DNA of 64,000 bases from Amycolatopsis lurida (lineage in GTDB: Bacteria; Actinomycetota; Actinomycetes; Mycobacteriales; Pseudonocardiaceae), in contig NZ_FNTA01000004.1 of NCBI RefSeq assembly GCF_900105055.1, positions 2,387,501 to 2,451,500 on the forward strand, read 5' to 3'. Both the position numbers and the translations under genes were made by a program. Positions 27,400 through 39,939 of this stretch are shown piece by piece (within the stretch, counting starts at the first letter, position 1; each line of letters starts with the position of its first letter). Below the pieces are notes generated by a model, which saw only the letters and a program-made list of their open reading frames with translations, searched no databases and was not told the DNA's origin.

Positions 27400-28511
27400 T
27401 GAATAAGCGCCATTTCGATTGTGGAGCCAGGCCCCATGGTCATGAGCACGCCGTAGTCCCCCGGGCGGGCGACGTCTTCGTCGGCGAGCCGCTCGTAGGA
27501 GAAGAGGAAGGAGCCGCTGGAGAGATTCCCGTAGTCGCGGAGCACGCCGGTGGTGTGCCGGACGTCGTACCGGCTCAGGCCGAGGTTGACGACGACCGCG
27601 TCGATCACCTTCTTCCCACCGGAATGCACCAGCCAGTGGGCGATGTCGCTGCGGCGCAGGCCCGTCCCGGACAGGAGCCGGTCGATGACGATTTCGGCGT
27701 GCGCCCCGACCACGTAGGGAATCTGCGGATCGAGGAAGAAACTGAACCGGTCCTGGTCACGGTCCCAGTCGTAGCGCATCGCGTCGACCGCGTCGGTGAT
27801 GATGTAACTGGCGAATTTCAGGACGCGCGGACCCGGCACGCGTCCGTCGCCGGATACGAGCGCGAGCGCCGCGGATCCGTCGCCGAAAAGACTGTTGACC
27901 ACCGCGGTCCGCATCGTGCCGTCCAGGGCGTAGGCGGCGGAGCACGCCTCGCTGCACAGGACGACGCCGAGTTCGCCAGGGTGCGCCGCGGACCAGCCCG
28001 CGACCACGTTGAGCGCGTTGAGACCGGCGTTGCAGCCCATGCCCACGATGTCCGACCGGCTGCAGTGCGGGTCGATGCCCAGCTCACGGATGATCAGCGC
28101 GCTGAGGCCGGGGGTCAGGAAGCCGGTCGAGGTGACACAGCAGAGGTGACGCAGGTCGGAAAGCGTCGCTCCCGACGACTTCAGGCAGGCTTCGAGCGCG
28201 CGGCAGCCCATGTCGACGGCGATCTTCTTGTGCTTGTCGAGCAGATCGCCCTGTGGTTCGGCCGCGCGGGCGCCGCCGGGCTCCTCCGGCGGGAGGGTGA
28301 GGAAACGCCGCTCGATGGCGCTGTTCAGGAAGACCGAGCGGATCTTCGGATCTTCGATGCCGAGGATCTCGATGAGTTCGGTTTGCGAGTAGGACGCCGA
28401 GGAGACCGCGGTCCCCACGCCGGCGAACCGGGTGATCTCGGTGAGTCCGGTGAGGACGGAAAGGTCTTCGGCCGGTTCGACGATGGCAGTCATCGGTACA
28501 TCCACCCCCAT
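27393..28511 (-). CDS. dpgA: DpgA, type III polyketide synthase (3,5-dihydroxyphenylacetyl-CoA)
   Basis: A 372-residue chalcone-synthase-fold enzyme with the nucleophile Cys at residue 160 in GMGCNAGLNALN, plus the His and Asn of the triad (WLVHSGGKKVIDA, LRDYGNLSSGSFLFSYERL). It condenses four malonyl-CoA to 3,5-dihydroxyphenylacetyl-CoA, the first step to Dpg (residues 3 and 7 of ristocetin-type peptides). An internal ATG at 28493 has a better ribosome site (GGGGGTGG) and may be the true start. The upstream 233 bases hold GTCCAA and GTGGAC half-sites but no correctly spaced pair. Confidence 0.94.
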
Positions 28512-28744
28512 GTTCTGAGCTTGCTACGGAGCAGCTGCTTGACCTGCGCAGCGGGCATTGGTCTCACCTTTCGCGGATCTCAGTGGACAATTCCGAAATT
28601 AGGCTTCGCGGATCTCGATGGTCAACGCGTCCAAGCCCCAGAAACCGTTACCGGCTCACGATTCGGGACTGGTGACGACCTGTCTCAAGTGGACAGGCCG
28701 CGCAGTGCTTCGACGGCCTACCCGTGAACGGTGCGGCCAAGCGC

Positions 28745-30448
28745 TCACGGACGGCGGTAGATCGTCATGGAGTGCCCCACCCGCTCCACCGGTGTGCTCC
28801 CGGCGATCAGCGCGGCCAGATCGCCGGTCGCACCGCCCGGCTGTCCGCCCCCGCCCGTGCCGCCACCGCCCATCGGGTCGGAGAAAGCCCCCAGTACCGC
28901 GGAATCCGACACAGCGAGTACCCCGTGCACCTGGTCCGCCGGGACCGCGAGCGGATCGGCGGCGTCGATGCCGTAGTGCGACGGCAAACCGCTTCCCTGG
29001 TAGACGAGCCAGGTGCGCTCACCCGCGTAGTCCTTCTTCAGGCGATCCGCCAGGCGGCCGAGATCCTGCCCCCAGTCGACGTTCGAATCCAGCAGGTACC
29101 GATGGGTGTTCTCCGGGCCGCCGAACGCCTCGTTGGAGTACGGGAGGTAGTACGGGAAGGTCATCAGCGAACTGACCGCGGCGAAGGCCACCACGACTAC
29201 CGCGGCCGCCTTCACCCACCGTCCGCGGACGGCGACCACCGTGGCCGCCGCGACGGCGAGGAACATCGGCGCGAAGGCCAGGTACCGCACGCCGTTGTCG
29301 CGGACGATGACCATGGCCGTGGCCATCAGCAGGGCCGTCGGCAGGAGCACGTACGGCGCGGCGGGGCGCAACCGCCGCACCGACAGCAGCACGGCGGCGC
29401 CCGCCAGCCAGATCGCCAGCGCGCCCAGCGGCGTCTTCACCAGCAGCGCGGCCGGGCCGTAGTACCAGAGCGATCCCGTGTAGTGCCTGCCGAACAGGAA
29501 GTTGTGCCACACATGGTCTTCGAGTTCGAACTGGAACCGCATCCCGTCCTTCAACGGCTGCGGGAACGGCAGCCAGTCGACGAGGGTGCGCAGTCCGTGG
29601 AGCGGTTGCATTCCCGACGGCGTCTCCCAGCGCAGCCGCGGATCCACGACGAGGTAGGAGGCCCATACGACGGCGATCGCGATCAGTGCCATCCCTGCGG
29701 CCGCCAGCAGGCCGCGGCCGATCAGCATGGCCGGGGCCTTCAGGTCGAGCCCGCGGGCGCGGCGGGCATGCCAGACGGACAGCACGGCCAGCGGGATCAG
29801 CACCGGAACCGCCACCAGGGAAAGCACTTTCGTGGCCGTGGCCGCGCCGAGCGCGAGCCCGGCCAGCGGCAGATAAAGACCGGGGCGGCGCCGGGCACGC
29901 CACACCAGCCAGACCGACGTCAGCAGGAACCCGGCCACCGGCACGTCGAGCGTCGCCAGCGAGCCGTGCGCGATGACGTCGGGCGAGAAGGTGAACAGGG
30001 TGAGCGCCAGCAGCCCGCCGGCGCGGCCTGCCAGATCGGACGCGAACGCGAAGACGACCAGCCCGAACAGCAACGTCAGCAGGATCACCGGCAGCCGCGC
30101 GAACAACATCAGCCGTTCCGGATCGTTGCCCGCCTCGTAGACGACGTGCTTGCCGAGCTCCCACTCGTGACCATTGAAGCCGGGGGCGACCTTCGGATCG
30201 GTGAAGGCCACCCCGGTCGCGATGATGAGCTTGCCCAGCGGCGGATGTTCGGGGTTGTACCGCAGGCTGTGCTCTTCGAGATAGACCACCGCGGTGCCGA
30301 CGTAGACCGGCTCGTCGATGGTCGGGGACTGTTCCACGGCGGTCGTGACCATCGCGATCGCCATCTGCGTGAGCAGGGCGATCACGGCGCCCGCGAGCAA
30401 CCACCGCTGGTGCCGCCGCACCCAGGCGATCCACTTCGAAGTGTCCAT
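28745..30448 (-). CDS. Polytopic GT39-type mannosyltransferase candidate
   Basis: From ATG 30448 the protein has 567 residues and about 11 membrane helices. The first loop has QSPTIDEPVYVGTAVVYLEE, the acidic pair typical of GT39/ArnT-type enzymes using polyprenyl-phosphate sugars, and the periplasmic C-terminus has SNVDWGQDLGRLADRLK and YGIDAADPL. Homologues in A40926 and teicoplanin clusters attach mannose to Dpg7. With the second GT39-type gene at 43505-45289 it fits a product with two mannoses. ATG 30517 is an upstream alternative without a good ribosome site. Confidence 0.82.
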   Translation of the reverse strand: MDTSKWIAWVRRHQRWLLAGAVIALLTQMAIAMVTTAVEQSPTIDEPVYVGTAVVYLEEHSLRYNPEHPPLGKLIIATGVAFTDPKVAPGFNGHEWELGKHVVYEAGNDPERLMLFARLPVILLTLLFGLVVFAFASDLAGRAGGLLALTLFTFSPDVIAHGSLATLDVPVAGFLLTSVWLVWRARRRPGLYLPLAGLALGAATATKVLSLVAVPVLIPLAVLSVWHARRARGLDLKAPAMLIGRGLLAAAGMALIAIAVVWASYLVVDPRLRWETPSGMQPLHGLRTLVDWLPFPQPLKDGMRFQFELEDHVWHNFLFGRHYTGSLWYYGPAALLVKTPLGALAIWLAGAAVLLSVRRLRPAAPYVLLPTALLMATAMVIVRDNGVRYLAFAPMFLAVAAATVVAVRGRWVKAAAVVVVAFAAVSSLMTFPYYLPYSNEAFGGPENTHRYLLDSNVDWGQDLGRLADRLKKDYAGERTWLVYQGSGLPSHYGIDAADPLAVPADQVHGVLAVSDSAVLGAFSDPMGGGGTGGGGQPGGATGDLAALIAGSTPVERVGHSMTIYRRP

Positions 30449-30541
30449 TGACGGCTGAAGGCCATCGGTCGTCAAGTTCGGCGTCCTTCCCCCGGCGGGC
30501 CGGTGCGCCCGGCCCACCCTGGATATCGATTACCCGGTCGG

Positions 30542-30630
30542 GCGCCCGCGCCTTCGAGGGCCATCACGGTCGGCGCCGCCGTTCGGGCGGCACCGAGTCG
30601 GGTCCGTGATGGCCCTCGTAGGCCGGGCGC
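30542..30630. repeat. Nested palindrome between mannosyltransferase and sugar genes
   Basis: CGAGGGCCATCACGG (about 30555-30569) pairs with CCGTGATGGCCCTCG (30604-30618); outer GCGCCC/GGGCGC arms extend the stem, and a small GCCGCC...GGCGGC hairpin sits in the loop. It fills the gap between evaD and the mannosyltransferase gene, and probably terminates the sugar operon. Confidence 0.6.
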
Positions 30631-30644
30631 GGATGAAGAGAAAG

Positions 30645-31262
30645 TCAGACGGAGAGCGGAAGAACGGACAGCCGCCGTTCGATCTCCAGGCTGACGTTGT
30701 AGTCGGGGAGCATCCCTTGCCCCTCCGCCTCGCCGAGCGTGAGGGCCGCCGTGTCCCGCTCGGACAGGATCGGCACGACGTCGGTGTCGATCGGCAGGCC
30801 GAGGGCGGGGTCCAGCGGCGAGAGGGCGAGTTCGTTCTCCGCCACGTAGGGCGAGGAGATCATGTACGACATGACGGTGTCGTCTTCGAGCGCCACGAAG
30901 GCGTGGCCGACACCGACCGGGAAGTACATCGTCCGGAAGCTCTCCTGGTCCATCAGGACCGCGTCCCATTTGCCGAACGTCGGCGAGCCGACGCGGATGT
31001 CGACCACGATGTCCAAGGCCTTGCCGCGGGGGCAGTAGACGTACTTCGCGGTGCCCGGCGGCGTCACGGTGTAGTGGATGCCCCGCACCACACCGCGTTT
31101 CGACCTGCTGTGGTTCGTCTGCGCCACCGGGAAGAGCGGGCCGCCGTGGGCCTCGATGAACGCCTCCTCCTGGTACGGCGAAACGAACAGGCCCCGGTCG
31201 TCGGGGAAGACGCGCGGAGTGAACTCGAGCGCGCCTTCGACGGCGAGTTTGCGTGCTTGCAC
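30645..31262 (-). CDS. evaD: dTDP-4-keto-6-deoxyhexose epimerase (EvaD/RmlC type)
   Basis: A 205-residue cupin epimerase with RGIHYTV (catalytic His), VYCPRGKALDIVVDIRVGSPTFGKW and YFPVGVGHAFVAL. The GTG start follows AGGAGCAAAACC. In vancosamine-type pathways EvaD inverts C-5 to yield the L-series sugar after 2-deoxygenation and 3-amination. It is the last gene of the eva operon, 17 bases after the aminotransferase gene. Confidence 0.9.
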   Translation of the reverse strand: MQARKLAVEGALEFTPRVFPDDRGLFVSPYQEEAFIEAHGGPLFPVAQTNHSRSKRGVVRGIHYTVTPPGTAKYVYCPRGKALDIVVDIRVGSPTFGKWDAVLMDQESFRTMYFPVGVGHAFVALEDDTVMSYMISSPYVAENELALSPLDPALGLPIDTDVVPILSERDTAALTLGEAEGQGMLPDYNVSLEIERRLSVLPLSV

Positions 31263-31278
31263 GGTTTTGCTCCTGTGG

Positions 31279-32388
31279 TCAGAGGGTGGACAGCACTTCG
31301 CGGATCGCGTGGACGACCTTGTCCTGCAGGTCGGGCGAGAGCGCGGGGTACATCGGCAGCGAGAAGATCTCGCCTGCCAGCTTCTCGGTGACCGGGAGCG
31401 AACCCTTCTCGTAACCGAGGTGGGCGAACCCGGTCATGGTGTGCACCGGCCACGGGTAGCTGATGTTCAGGTGGATGTCGTAGGCCTTGAGGCGTTCGAT
31501 GATCTCGTCGCGGCGCGGGTGCCGCACCACGTACACGTAGTACACGTGCTCGTTGCCGGGAACGGTCTTCGGCAGCTTCAACTCGGTGTCGCCGAGAGCG
31601 TCGACGTAGCGCTGGGCGACGGCGCGGCGGCCCGCAGTGTAGGCGTCGAGCCGCTTGAGCTTGCGCCGCAGGATCTCGGCCTGGACCTCGTCCAACCGGC
31701 TGTTGTGGGCAGGCGTCTCGACCGTGTAGTAGCGCTCCTCCATGCCGTAGTACCGCAGCCGGCGCAGCTTCGCGGCCACGTTCCCGTCGGAGGTGATGGC
31801 CGCGCCGCCGTCTCCGTACGCGCCGAGCACCTTGGTGGGGTAGAAGGAGAACGCGGCCGCGTCGCCGGTCGTACCCGCGATGGTGCCGTTCTGCCGCGCG
31901 CCGTGCGCCTGGGCGCAATCCTCCAAAATGGACAGCCCGTGCTTCGCGGCGAGTGCCTTCAGCGGCGCCATGTCCACGCATTGGCCGTACAGGTGCACGG
32001 GCACCAGGCATTTGGTGCGTTCGGTGATCGCGGCTTCGACCTGAGCGGTGTCCATCAGGAAGTCGTCCTCGCGGACGTCGACGAAGACGGGGGTCGCGCC
32101 CGTGCCGTCGATGGCGACGACGGTCGGGGCTGCGGTGTTGGACACCGTGATCACCTCGTCGCCCGGGCCGACGCCCAGCGCCTGGAGGCCGAGCTTGATC
32201 GCGTTCGTCCCGTTGTCGAGACCGACACAGTGCCCGGCGCCGTGGTACGCGGCGAATTCCGTTTCGAAACCGCGCAGGCTCGCGCCGAGCACGAGCTGCC
32301 CCGAGTTGAAGACCGTCTCGACCGCGTCCAGCAGATCGAGCCGCTCGGTCTCGTATTCGGCGAGGTAGTCCCATACGCGCGTGGTCAT
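31279..32388 (-). CDS. evaB: dTDP-hexose 3-aminotransferase (EvaB type), PLP-dependent
   Basis: A 369-residue DegT/DnrJ/EryC1 aminotransferase: [43 protein letters not shown], and the PLP lysine in [14 protein letters not shown]. It places the amino group at C-3 of the 2-deoxy-3-keto sugar. The start overlaps the evaE stop (ATGA). No C-methyltransferase (evaC) lies in this operon, so the sugar should lack the C-3 methyl of vancosamine, as in ristosamine. Confidence 0.92.
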   Translation of the reverse strand: MTTRVWDYLAEYETERLDLLDAVETVFNSGQLVLGASLRGFETEFAAYHGAGHCVGLDNGTNAIKLGLQALGVGPGDEVITVSNTAAPTVVAIDGTGATPVFVDVREDDFLMDTAQVEAAITERTKCLVPVHLYGQCVDMAPLKALAAKHGLSILEDCAQAHGARQNGTIAGTTGDAAAFSFYPTKVLGAYGDGGAAITSDGNVAAKLRRLRYYGMEERYYTVETPAHNSRLDEVQAEILRRKLKRLDAYTAGRRAVAQRYVDALGDTELKLPKTVPGNEHVYYVYVVRHPRRDEIIERLKAYDIHLNISYPWPVHTMTGFAHLGYEKGSLPVTEKLAGEIFSLPMYPALSPDLQDKVVHAIREVLSTL

Positions 32389-33350
32389 GTGCGAGCCTTT
32401 CCGTGAACTGGGGTGGTCAGCGCGGCGACGGTGCGACGCACTCCTTCGGGCAGTGAGATCTCCGGACGCCAGCCGGTGACCGCCCGGAACGGCGTGGAAT
32501 CGATGGTGACGCTGCGCAGATCCGTCGACGGCGCGTGCGACGGAGGATCGACGCAGAGCACGTCCACCGGGCCTCGTCCGGTGTGCGCGGCCATTTCCTT
32601 CGCCACGAGCCGGAAGACGTCGGCCAGCTGGTCTCCCCGGCCGGCGCCGAGCAGCCAATGGCCGCCGATCAGCGCGTCCGGGGCGGCCAGCGCCGCGGTG
32701 AACGCGGTCGCGATGTCCTCGACGTGGACCAGGTCACGCCGCACCGTGCCGTCGCCCCAGATGGTGAGGTCCTGCCCGTCGAGCGCGCGCCGCGCCATGG
32801 CCGACACGACGCCGCGGTCGGAGTTCGCGCCCTCGGTCAGGGTCTCGCCGAACACCGTGGGCAGCCGCAGGCTGATCCCGCGCACGCGGCCATCGGCCGT
32901 GGCCTTCTTGAGGACCTGCTCCGCCGCCAGCTTCTGCCGGTCGTACGGGGTGCCCGGCTCGTCGGGCTCGCTCCCGTCGATCGGCTCCCGGGGCGGCACC
33001 CCGACCTGCGACGCGGCACCGCCGTAGAGCACCAGCGGCTTTCCGCCGACCACGTCGACGAGATCCCGCATCACGCCCAGGTTCACGCGTTCGGCCTCTT
33101 CGGTCTCGGCGACCCGCCAGCCGCCGTCCGCGAGGAGCAGGTACACGATCGCGTCCGAGCCCGCGACCGCTTCGGCCAGCGCGGCGCGGTCGGTGAGATC
33201 GGCGGCGACGACGGTCGTTTCGGCCTGGCCGTCCGGCGGCGTGACTCGCCTGCGCGACACCGCGCGCAAGCGGATCGGTTGCCGCGCCAGCGCGCGCGTC
33301 ACGGCCGAGCCGACGAAACCCGACGCCCCGAGGACGGTGATCTGCTTCAT
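32385..33350 (-). CDS. evaE: dTDP-hexose 4-ketoreductase (EvaE type)
   Basis: A 321-residue extended SDR enzyme: Rossmann motif [17 protein letters not shown], the active-site region [11 protein letters not shown]...[14 protein letters not shown] with the Tyr and Lys of YxxxK (YDRQK), and [10 protein letters not shown]. It carries out the last reduction at C-4 of the amino sugar. It is coupled to evaB by a 4-base overlap and is one base from the evaA stop. Confidence 0.9.
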   Translation of the reverse strand: MKQITVLGASGFVGSAVTRALARQPIRLRAVSRRRVTPPDGQAETTVVAADLTDRAALAEAVAGSDAIVYLLLADGGWRVAETEEAERVNLGVMRDLVDVVGGKPLVLYGGAASQVGVPPREPIDGSEPDEPGTPYDRQKLAAEQVLKKATADGRVRGISLRLPTVFGETLTEGANSDRGVVSAMARRALDGQDLTIWGDGTVRRDLVHVEDIATAFTAALAAPDALIGGHWLLGAGRGDQLADVFRLVAKEMAAHTGRGPVDVLCVDPPSHAPSTDLRSVTIDSTPFRAVTGWRPEISLPEGVRRTVAALTTPVHGKART

Positions 33351-33351
33351 T

Positions 33352-34761
33352 TCATGCCTCTCGTTGCGGCTGCGCCGTCGCGGCGTTGATACAGGCGAGC
33401 AGGGTGCGGGCTTCGACGTTGACGTAGTGCCCGTGCCGGGTGAGCGCGGTGAGCTGGCCGGGGGTGACCCAGGCGTAGCCCGGCGGGGCCTCGACCGTGT
33501 CGTCCGCCTCGATCGCGAGATAGCGGGCCCGGACGTTGAGGAAACGGCCGCCCTCTTCGGAATGCATGGCCTCGTAACGGATCCGCGATCGCGGCGCGTT
33601 CAGCACGAAGTCGAGGAAGGGCGGGCGGCTCTCCGCGGGCAGATGCGCGTAGTTCTGCGGCGTGCACTGGACGGTCGGCGCCAGCTCGACCGTGTCCAGG
33701 AATCCGCCGTCGGCGCGGGCGTGCACCAGCACGTGGGGCACGCCGTCGATCTCGCGGACGAGGAACGCGACCACACCCGTGCCGACCGATTCCAGCAACG
33801 GCTGGGTCCAGCTGATCTTCTCGCGGTTGCTCCCTTTCACCGCGACCGCGAGGACCTTGAAGTACCGGCCGTCCTCATGCTCGATCGCCTCCACTCCCTG
33901 TTTCCAGCCGCAGACGTCCGTGAGCGGGATACGCCGCGCGCGCACGTCGTGGCGCGAACGCTCGTTCGTGAACCAGGACAGGAGCTGGACGTCGGACAGC
34001 AGCGCGCCGGGAGCCTCGTCGTGGTACGGCAGACAGGACAGCACGCTCCTGGCATTCATGTTGATCGTCTCGTCCTCATGCATCAGCTCCGCGATCTGGC
34101 CGAGGGTGAGCCAGCAGAAGTCGTCCCACATCGGCACGTCGTCGACGGTCTCGACGATCATGTTGCGATTGGACTTGCGGAAGAACCACGAGCCCTGCTC
34201 GGCCTGGAGGACGTCGACGATGATCCGCTCCGGATCGGGCGGGGCGAAGTACTCGATCAGTTTGACGTTCGTGCCGCCGTGCGCCTTGGTGTAGTTGCTG
34301 CGGGTGGCCTGCACGGTCGGCGAGAGCTGCACCAGGTTGGGGTTCCCCGGCTCCATCTTGGCCTGCATGAGGAAATGCAGAACGCCGCCGAACTCCTTGG
34401 CCAGGATGCCGAGAATGCCCACCTCGGGCTGTTTGATGACCGGCTGCCGCCATTCGCGGTACGGGCCGTCGCCGTGGGGGCCGTCGGCCTCGACCACGTG
34501 CAGCCCCTCGATGGCGAAGAACCGCCCGCTGCTGTGCACGAGGTTCCCGGTCACGTCCTCGAACCGCCACTGGTCGAGCTCGGCGAAGGGAATGCGTTCG
34601 ACGTGGAAGACGTTGGCCTCACGGCGTTCGTCGATCCACAGGCGGACGTCCTTGGTCGGCATGTGGACCCCGTCGGTCGTCGCGGCCGACAACGCGATGC
34701 GGTCCGCGTGGTCGCGGTCGTCGCGAGGGCGCACCGCGCGGGGTGCGAGAAGGGGCAGCAT
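33352..34761 (-). CDS. evaA: dTDP-4-keto-6-deoxyhexose 2,3-dehydratase (EvaA type)
   Basis: From ATG 34761 (site AGGTGAGG) the protein has 469 residues in the two-lobe, internally duplicated NDP-hexose 2,3-dehydratase fold; both halves carry the same block (LVQLSPTVQATRSNY and VELAPTVQCTPQNY). It removes the 2-hydroxyl, committing the sugar to the 2,6-dideoxy series. It lies 5 bases after hmo, so the sugar and Hpg genes share one long transcript. Confidence 0.93.
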   Translation of the reverse strand: MLPLLAPRAVRPRDDRDHADRIALSAATTDGVHMPTKDVRLWIDERREANVFHVERIPFAELDQWRFEDVTGNLVHSSGRFFAIEGLHVVEADGPHGDGPYREWRQPVIKQPEVGILGILAKEFGGVLHFLMQAKMEPGNPNLVQLSPTVQATRSNYTKAHGGTNVKLIEYFAPPDPERIIVDVLQAEQGSWFFRKSNRNMIVETVDDVPMWDDFCWLTLGQIAELMHEDETINMNARSVLSCLPYHDEAPGALLSDVQLLSWFTNERSRHDVRARRIPLTDVCGWKQGVEAIEHEDGRYFKVLAVAVKGSNREKISWTQPLLESVGTGVVAFLVREIDGVPHVLVHARADGGFLDTVELAPTVQCTPQNYAHLPAESRPPFLDFVLNAPRSRIRYEAMHSEEGGRFLNVRARYLAIEADDTVEAPPGYAWVTPGQLTALTRHGHYVNVEARTLLACINAATAQPQREA

Positions 34762-34766
34762 GGACC

Positions 34767-36979
<2,213 letters not shown>

Positions 36980-36997
36980 TCAGTCCAGATAGGACAG

Positions 36998-38188
36998 TCA
37001 GCGGCCGGTGAACCGCACCGAGAGTTCCCGGTAGCCCTGCACTACGACCGCCCGCAACCAGGACGGCTCCTTCGTCAGTTCCACTCGCGACACTCGTGCG
37101 GCCACCTCCCGCAGCACGACCGCCAGCTCGATCCGCGCGAGCGCGGAGCCGAGACAGTGGTGCATACCGTGCCCGAAAGCGATGTGCCGATTGGGTTTCC
37201 GCCCGGGGCGGAAGGTGTCGGGATCCTCGAACACGGCGGGATCCCGGTTCGCCGCGGGCAGCCACGCGACCACCGGCGTCCCCGGTTCCAGGTCGCGGCC
37301 GTTGAGGGTGACCTCCCCGGTCGTCACCCGCAGAACGTGCATCGCGGGCGACGTCCAGCGCAGCACCTCGTCCACGACGGTGTCGACGTCCACGTCGCCG
37401 TCCCGCACCCGCGCCAGGAGCCCGGGCACGGTGGCGAAAGCGTGCACCGCGCCGGTGATCGCGTGGCGCGTCGTCTCGTTGCCGCCGATCAACACGTTGT
37501 CGCAGTTGAGCAGGACGTCGTCGATCGACAGTTCGTCGTCGGAAAGCAGGGTGCTGACAAGGTCTTCGCCGGGGCTCGCGCGGCGTGCGGAGATCAGTTC
37601 GTCGAAGTAGACGAGGATCTCGGTATGCGCCTGGCGCGGGGTCATCCCGTCGAACAGCTCGTCCTCACCGCCGAACGCGTGATTGGTCAGGTCGATGAGC
37701 ATGTCCTGGTCCTCGGCGGGCACACCGAGGATTTCGCAGACGACGGCGGCGGGGATCCGCGGCCCGATCGCCGCGGCCACGTCGCACACTTCGCCGTCGA
37801 GCACCCGGTCCAGGACTCCGGAGACCTCGGCTCGCACCCGCTCCGAAAGCTTCCGCGCCGCCGCCCTCGACAGCAGCGGCCCGACCAGCTTGCGCAGCTT
37901 CCGGTGCTGATCCTGTTCGGAGACCACCATCATCTGGCCACCGGAGTTGTCGGGATGCTCGCGGTCGAAACCGATCATCATCCCGTATTCCGAAGTGAAC
38001 GGGGCCGACGGCCCGAGCACCGCGGCACACGCCCGATGCGAGAACACGGACCAGAATCCGCTGGGTGAGCTGCCGGGCTCGCTCCACACCATCGCGTCTT
38101 CCGCCGCGTAGGCACGCCACCGGTCGTGCCGGTCCAAAGTCGTGTAGAGGTCGGGATTTCCGAGGTCGACGGCTGTCGTCGTCTGCAT
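36998..38188 (-). CDS. oxyD: OxyD, cytochrome P450 tyrosine beta-hydroxylase
   Basis: A 396-residue P450 with haem motif FGHGMHHCLG, ExxR in DEVLRWTSP and I-helix NVLIGGNETTRHA with the conserved Glu-Thr. OxyD acts on tyrosine held on the PCP of the neighbouring A-PCP protein to make beta-hydroxytyrosyl-PCP. The triad oxyD-A/PCP-bhp is typical of vancomycin/balhimycin/ristocetin clusters; teicoplanin-type clusters use a different hydroxylase. Confidence 0.94.
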   Translation of the reverse strand: MQTTTAVDLGNPDLYTTLDRHDRWRAYAAEDAMVWSEPGSSPSGFWSVFSHRACAAVLGPSAPFTSEYGMMIGFDREHPDNSGGQMMVVSEQDQHRKLRKLVGPLLSRAAARKLSERVRAEVSGVLDRVLDGEVCDVAAAIGPRIPAAVVCEILGVPAEDQDMLIDLTNHAFGGEDELFDGMTPRQAHTEILVYFDELISARRASPGEDLVSTLLSDDELSIDDVLLNCDNVLIGGNETTRHAITGAVHAFATVPGLLARVRDGDVDVDTVVDEVLRWTSPAMHVLRVTTGEVTLNGRDLEPGTPVVAWLPAANRDPAVFEDPDTFRPGRKPNRHIAFGHGMHHCLGSALARIELAVVLREVAARVSRVELTKEPSWLRAVVVQGYRELSVRFTGR

Positions 38189-38202
38189 GAATGGTCTCCA
38201 GA

Positions 38203-39939
38203 TCAGGTGTGTGCGCCGTCGAGCACCTTGGCCAGCCGGGCCACCGTCGGCGCGTCGAAGAACGCCTGCACCCTCAGCCGGATCTTCAGGCGTTCCCGGA
38301 TGCGGCTCACGAGCCGGGTCGCGAGCAGCGAATGGCCGCCGATCTCGAAGAAGCTGTCGTCCACGCCGACACTGCTGACGCCGAGCACTTCGGCGAACAG
38401 CTCGACCAGGATGATCTCCGTGGGAGTGAGCGGTTCCCGGCCCGCCGCCGCGCGCCCGGCGTGCTCCTCTTCGGGAGTGGGCAGGGCGACCCGGTCGATC
38501 TTGCCGTTGGGCGAGACCGGCAGGCTCGGCAAGCCGACGATCACGTCGGGCACGAGATAGCCGGGCAGCTGCGCGCGAAGGGGCGTCAACAGCCGTTCGG
38601 CGGGGACGCGCTCTCCGCCGGTGCCGACCACGTAGGCGACGAGCCGGTTCTCGTGCTCGGTCACCACCGCCTGGGCCACCCCGTCGACCGCGAGCAGCGC
38701 GGCCTCGACCTCGCCCGGTTCGATCCGGTGGCCGCGCACCTTGAGCTGGTCGTCGACCCGGCCGACGAAGACGTACTGGCCGTCCGGGCGCGTGCGGACC
38801 CGGTCCCCGGTGCGGTACATGCGGCCACCCGGTGCGCCGAAGGGATCCGGCAGGAACCGTTCCGCGGTCGCGGCCGCTCTTCGGAGATAACCGCGGGCCA
38901 GGCCGGGCCCCACCGTGTACAGCTCGCCGACGTCCCCGTCCTCGACGGGGCGCAGCCTGTCGTCCAGGACGTAGGTGCGGACACCGGTGATCGGCCTGCC
39001 GATCGGCGGCGTCTCCTCACCGGTCAGCGGCTCGCTCGCGGTGACCGCGACCGTGGTCTCGGTCGGGCCGTAGGCGTTGATCATCACGCGGTCCACCGCC
39101 CACCGTTTCGCGACCGGGGCGGGGCACGCCTCACCGGCGACCAGCAGCGTCAGTCCCGTGGGCAGGCCACCCGACTCCTCCAGCGGCGCCAGCGCGGACG
39201 GCGGCAACGTGACGTGCGTGATGCGCTGGTCGCGCACCAGCCGGGAAAGCGGCTCGCCGGGGACCAGGTCCGGCGCGGAAGCCAGCACCAGGCAGCCACC
39301 CGCCTGCCAGATCGGCCAGAACTCGGCGACGGCGGCATCGAAACTGGGCGAGGCGAAGGCCAGCAACCTGCTGTCCGGCCCCAGTTCCTGACGGCGCACG
39401 TAGTCGTCGGCCAGGTTCGGGATCCCGCGGTGCGTGACCAGCACGCCCTTCGGCCGCCCCGTCGAACCGGAGGTGTAGATGACGTACGCCGGGTGGTCGG
39501 GACGCAGCGGGCCGAGGCGGTCCCCGTCGTCCAAGTCCGGCTCGGACAGCCCGGGTTCCCGTTCCACGCTGAGGACGACGGGGGCGCCGTCCACGTCCTG
39601 CCCCGGCAGGCACAGCAGGCAGTGCGCCGCCGCGTCGTCCAGCATCTGCCGCTTGCGTTCCTCCGGATAGTCCGGGTCGACCGGGACGTACGCGGCGCCG
39701 GCCTTGTGCACGGCCAGGATCGCGATGACGAACTCGATCGACCTCGGCATCGCCAGCGCGACGAGCCGCTCCGGGCCGACGCCGTGCGCGACGAGCCGCC
39801 GGGCGAGCCGGTTGGCCTCGCCGTTCAGCTCGGCGTAGGTGAGGGTGGTGGTGTCCATCGCCACCGCCTGCCGATCCGGCAGCACGGCCGCGGTCGCCTC
39901 GAACAGTTCGGGTGTCGTGGCCGCCGAAAGGACGGTCAT
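38203..39939 (-). CDS. bpsD: Stand-alone A-PCP NRPS didomain for beta-hydroxytyrosine (BpsD type)
   Basis: A 578-residue protein: adenylation domain with YTSGSTGRPKG, AYGPTET, YRTGD and SPNGKIDR, then a PCP with DDSFFEIGGHSLLATRL (phosphopantetheine Ser near residue 536). Reading the specificity pocket by alignment gives D-A-A-T-V-A-A-V-A-K, close to the tyrosine code (DASTVAAVCK) of related A-PCP proteins. It loads tyrosine for OxyD. The start overlaps the bhp stop by 4 bases (ATGA). Confidence 0.93.
   Translation of the reverse strand: MTVLSAATTPELFEATAAVLPDRQAVAMDTTTLTYAELNGEANRLARRLVAHGVGPERLVALAMPRSIEFVIAILAVHKAGAAYVPVDPDYPEERKRQMLDDAAAHCLLCLPGQDVDGAPVVLSVEREPGLSEPDLDDGDRLGPLRPDHPAYVIYTSGSTGRPKGVLVTHRGIPNLADDYVRRQELGPDSRLLAFASPSFDAAVAEFWPIWQAGGCLVLASAPDLVPGEPLSRLVRDQRITHVTLPPSALAPLEESGGLPTGLTLLVAGEACPAPVAKRWAVDRVMINAYGPTETTVAVTASEPLTGEETPPIGRPITGVRTYVLDDRLRPVEDGDVGELYTVGPGLARGYLRRAAATAERFLPDPFGAPGGRMYRTGDRVRTRPDGQYVFVGRVDDQLKVRGHRIEPGEVEAALLAVDGVAQAVVTEHENRLVAYVVGTGGERVPAERLLTPLRAQLPGYLVPDVIVGLPSLPVSPNGKIDRVALPTPEEEHAGRAAAGREPLTPTEIILVELFAEVLGVSSVGVDDSFFEIGGHSLLATRLVSRIRERLKIRLRVQAFFDAPTVARLAKVLDGAHT

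Noticed and set aside
28580-28695. GTCCAA and GTGGAC half-sites upstream of dpgA as a second StrR operator
   Set aside because: No pair has the required 17-base spacing or the correct outer bases.
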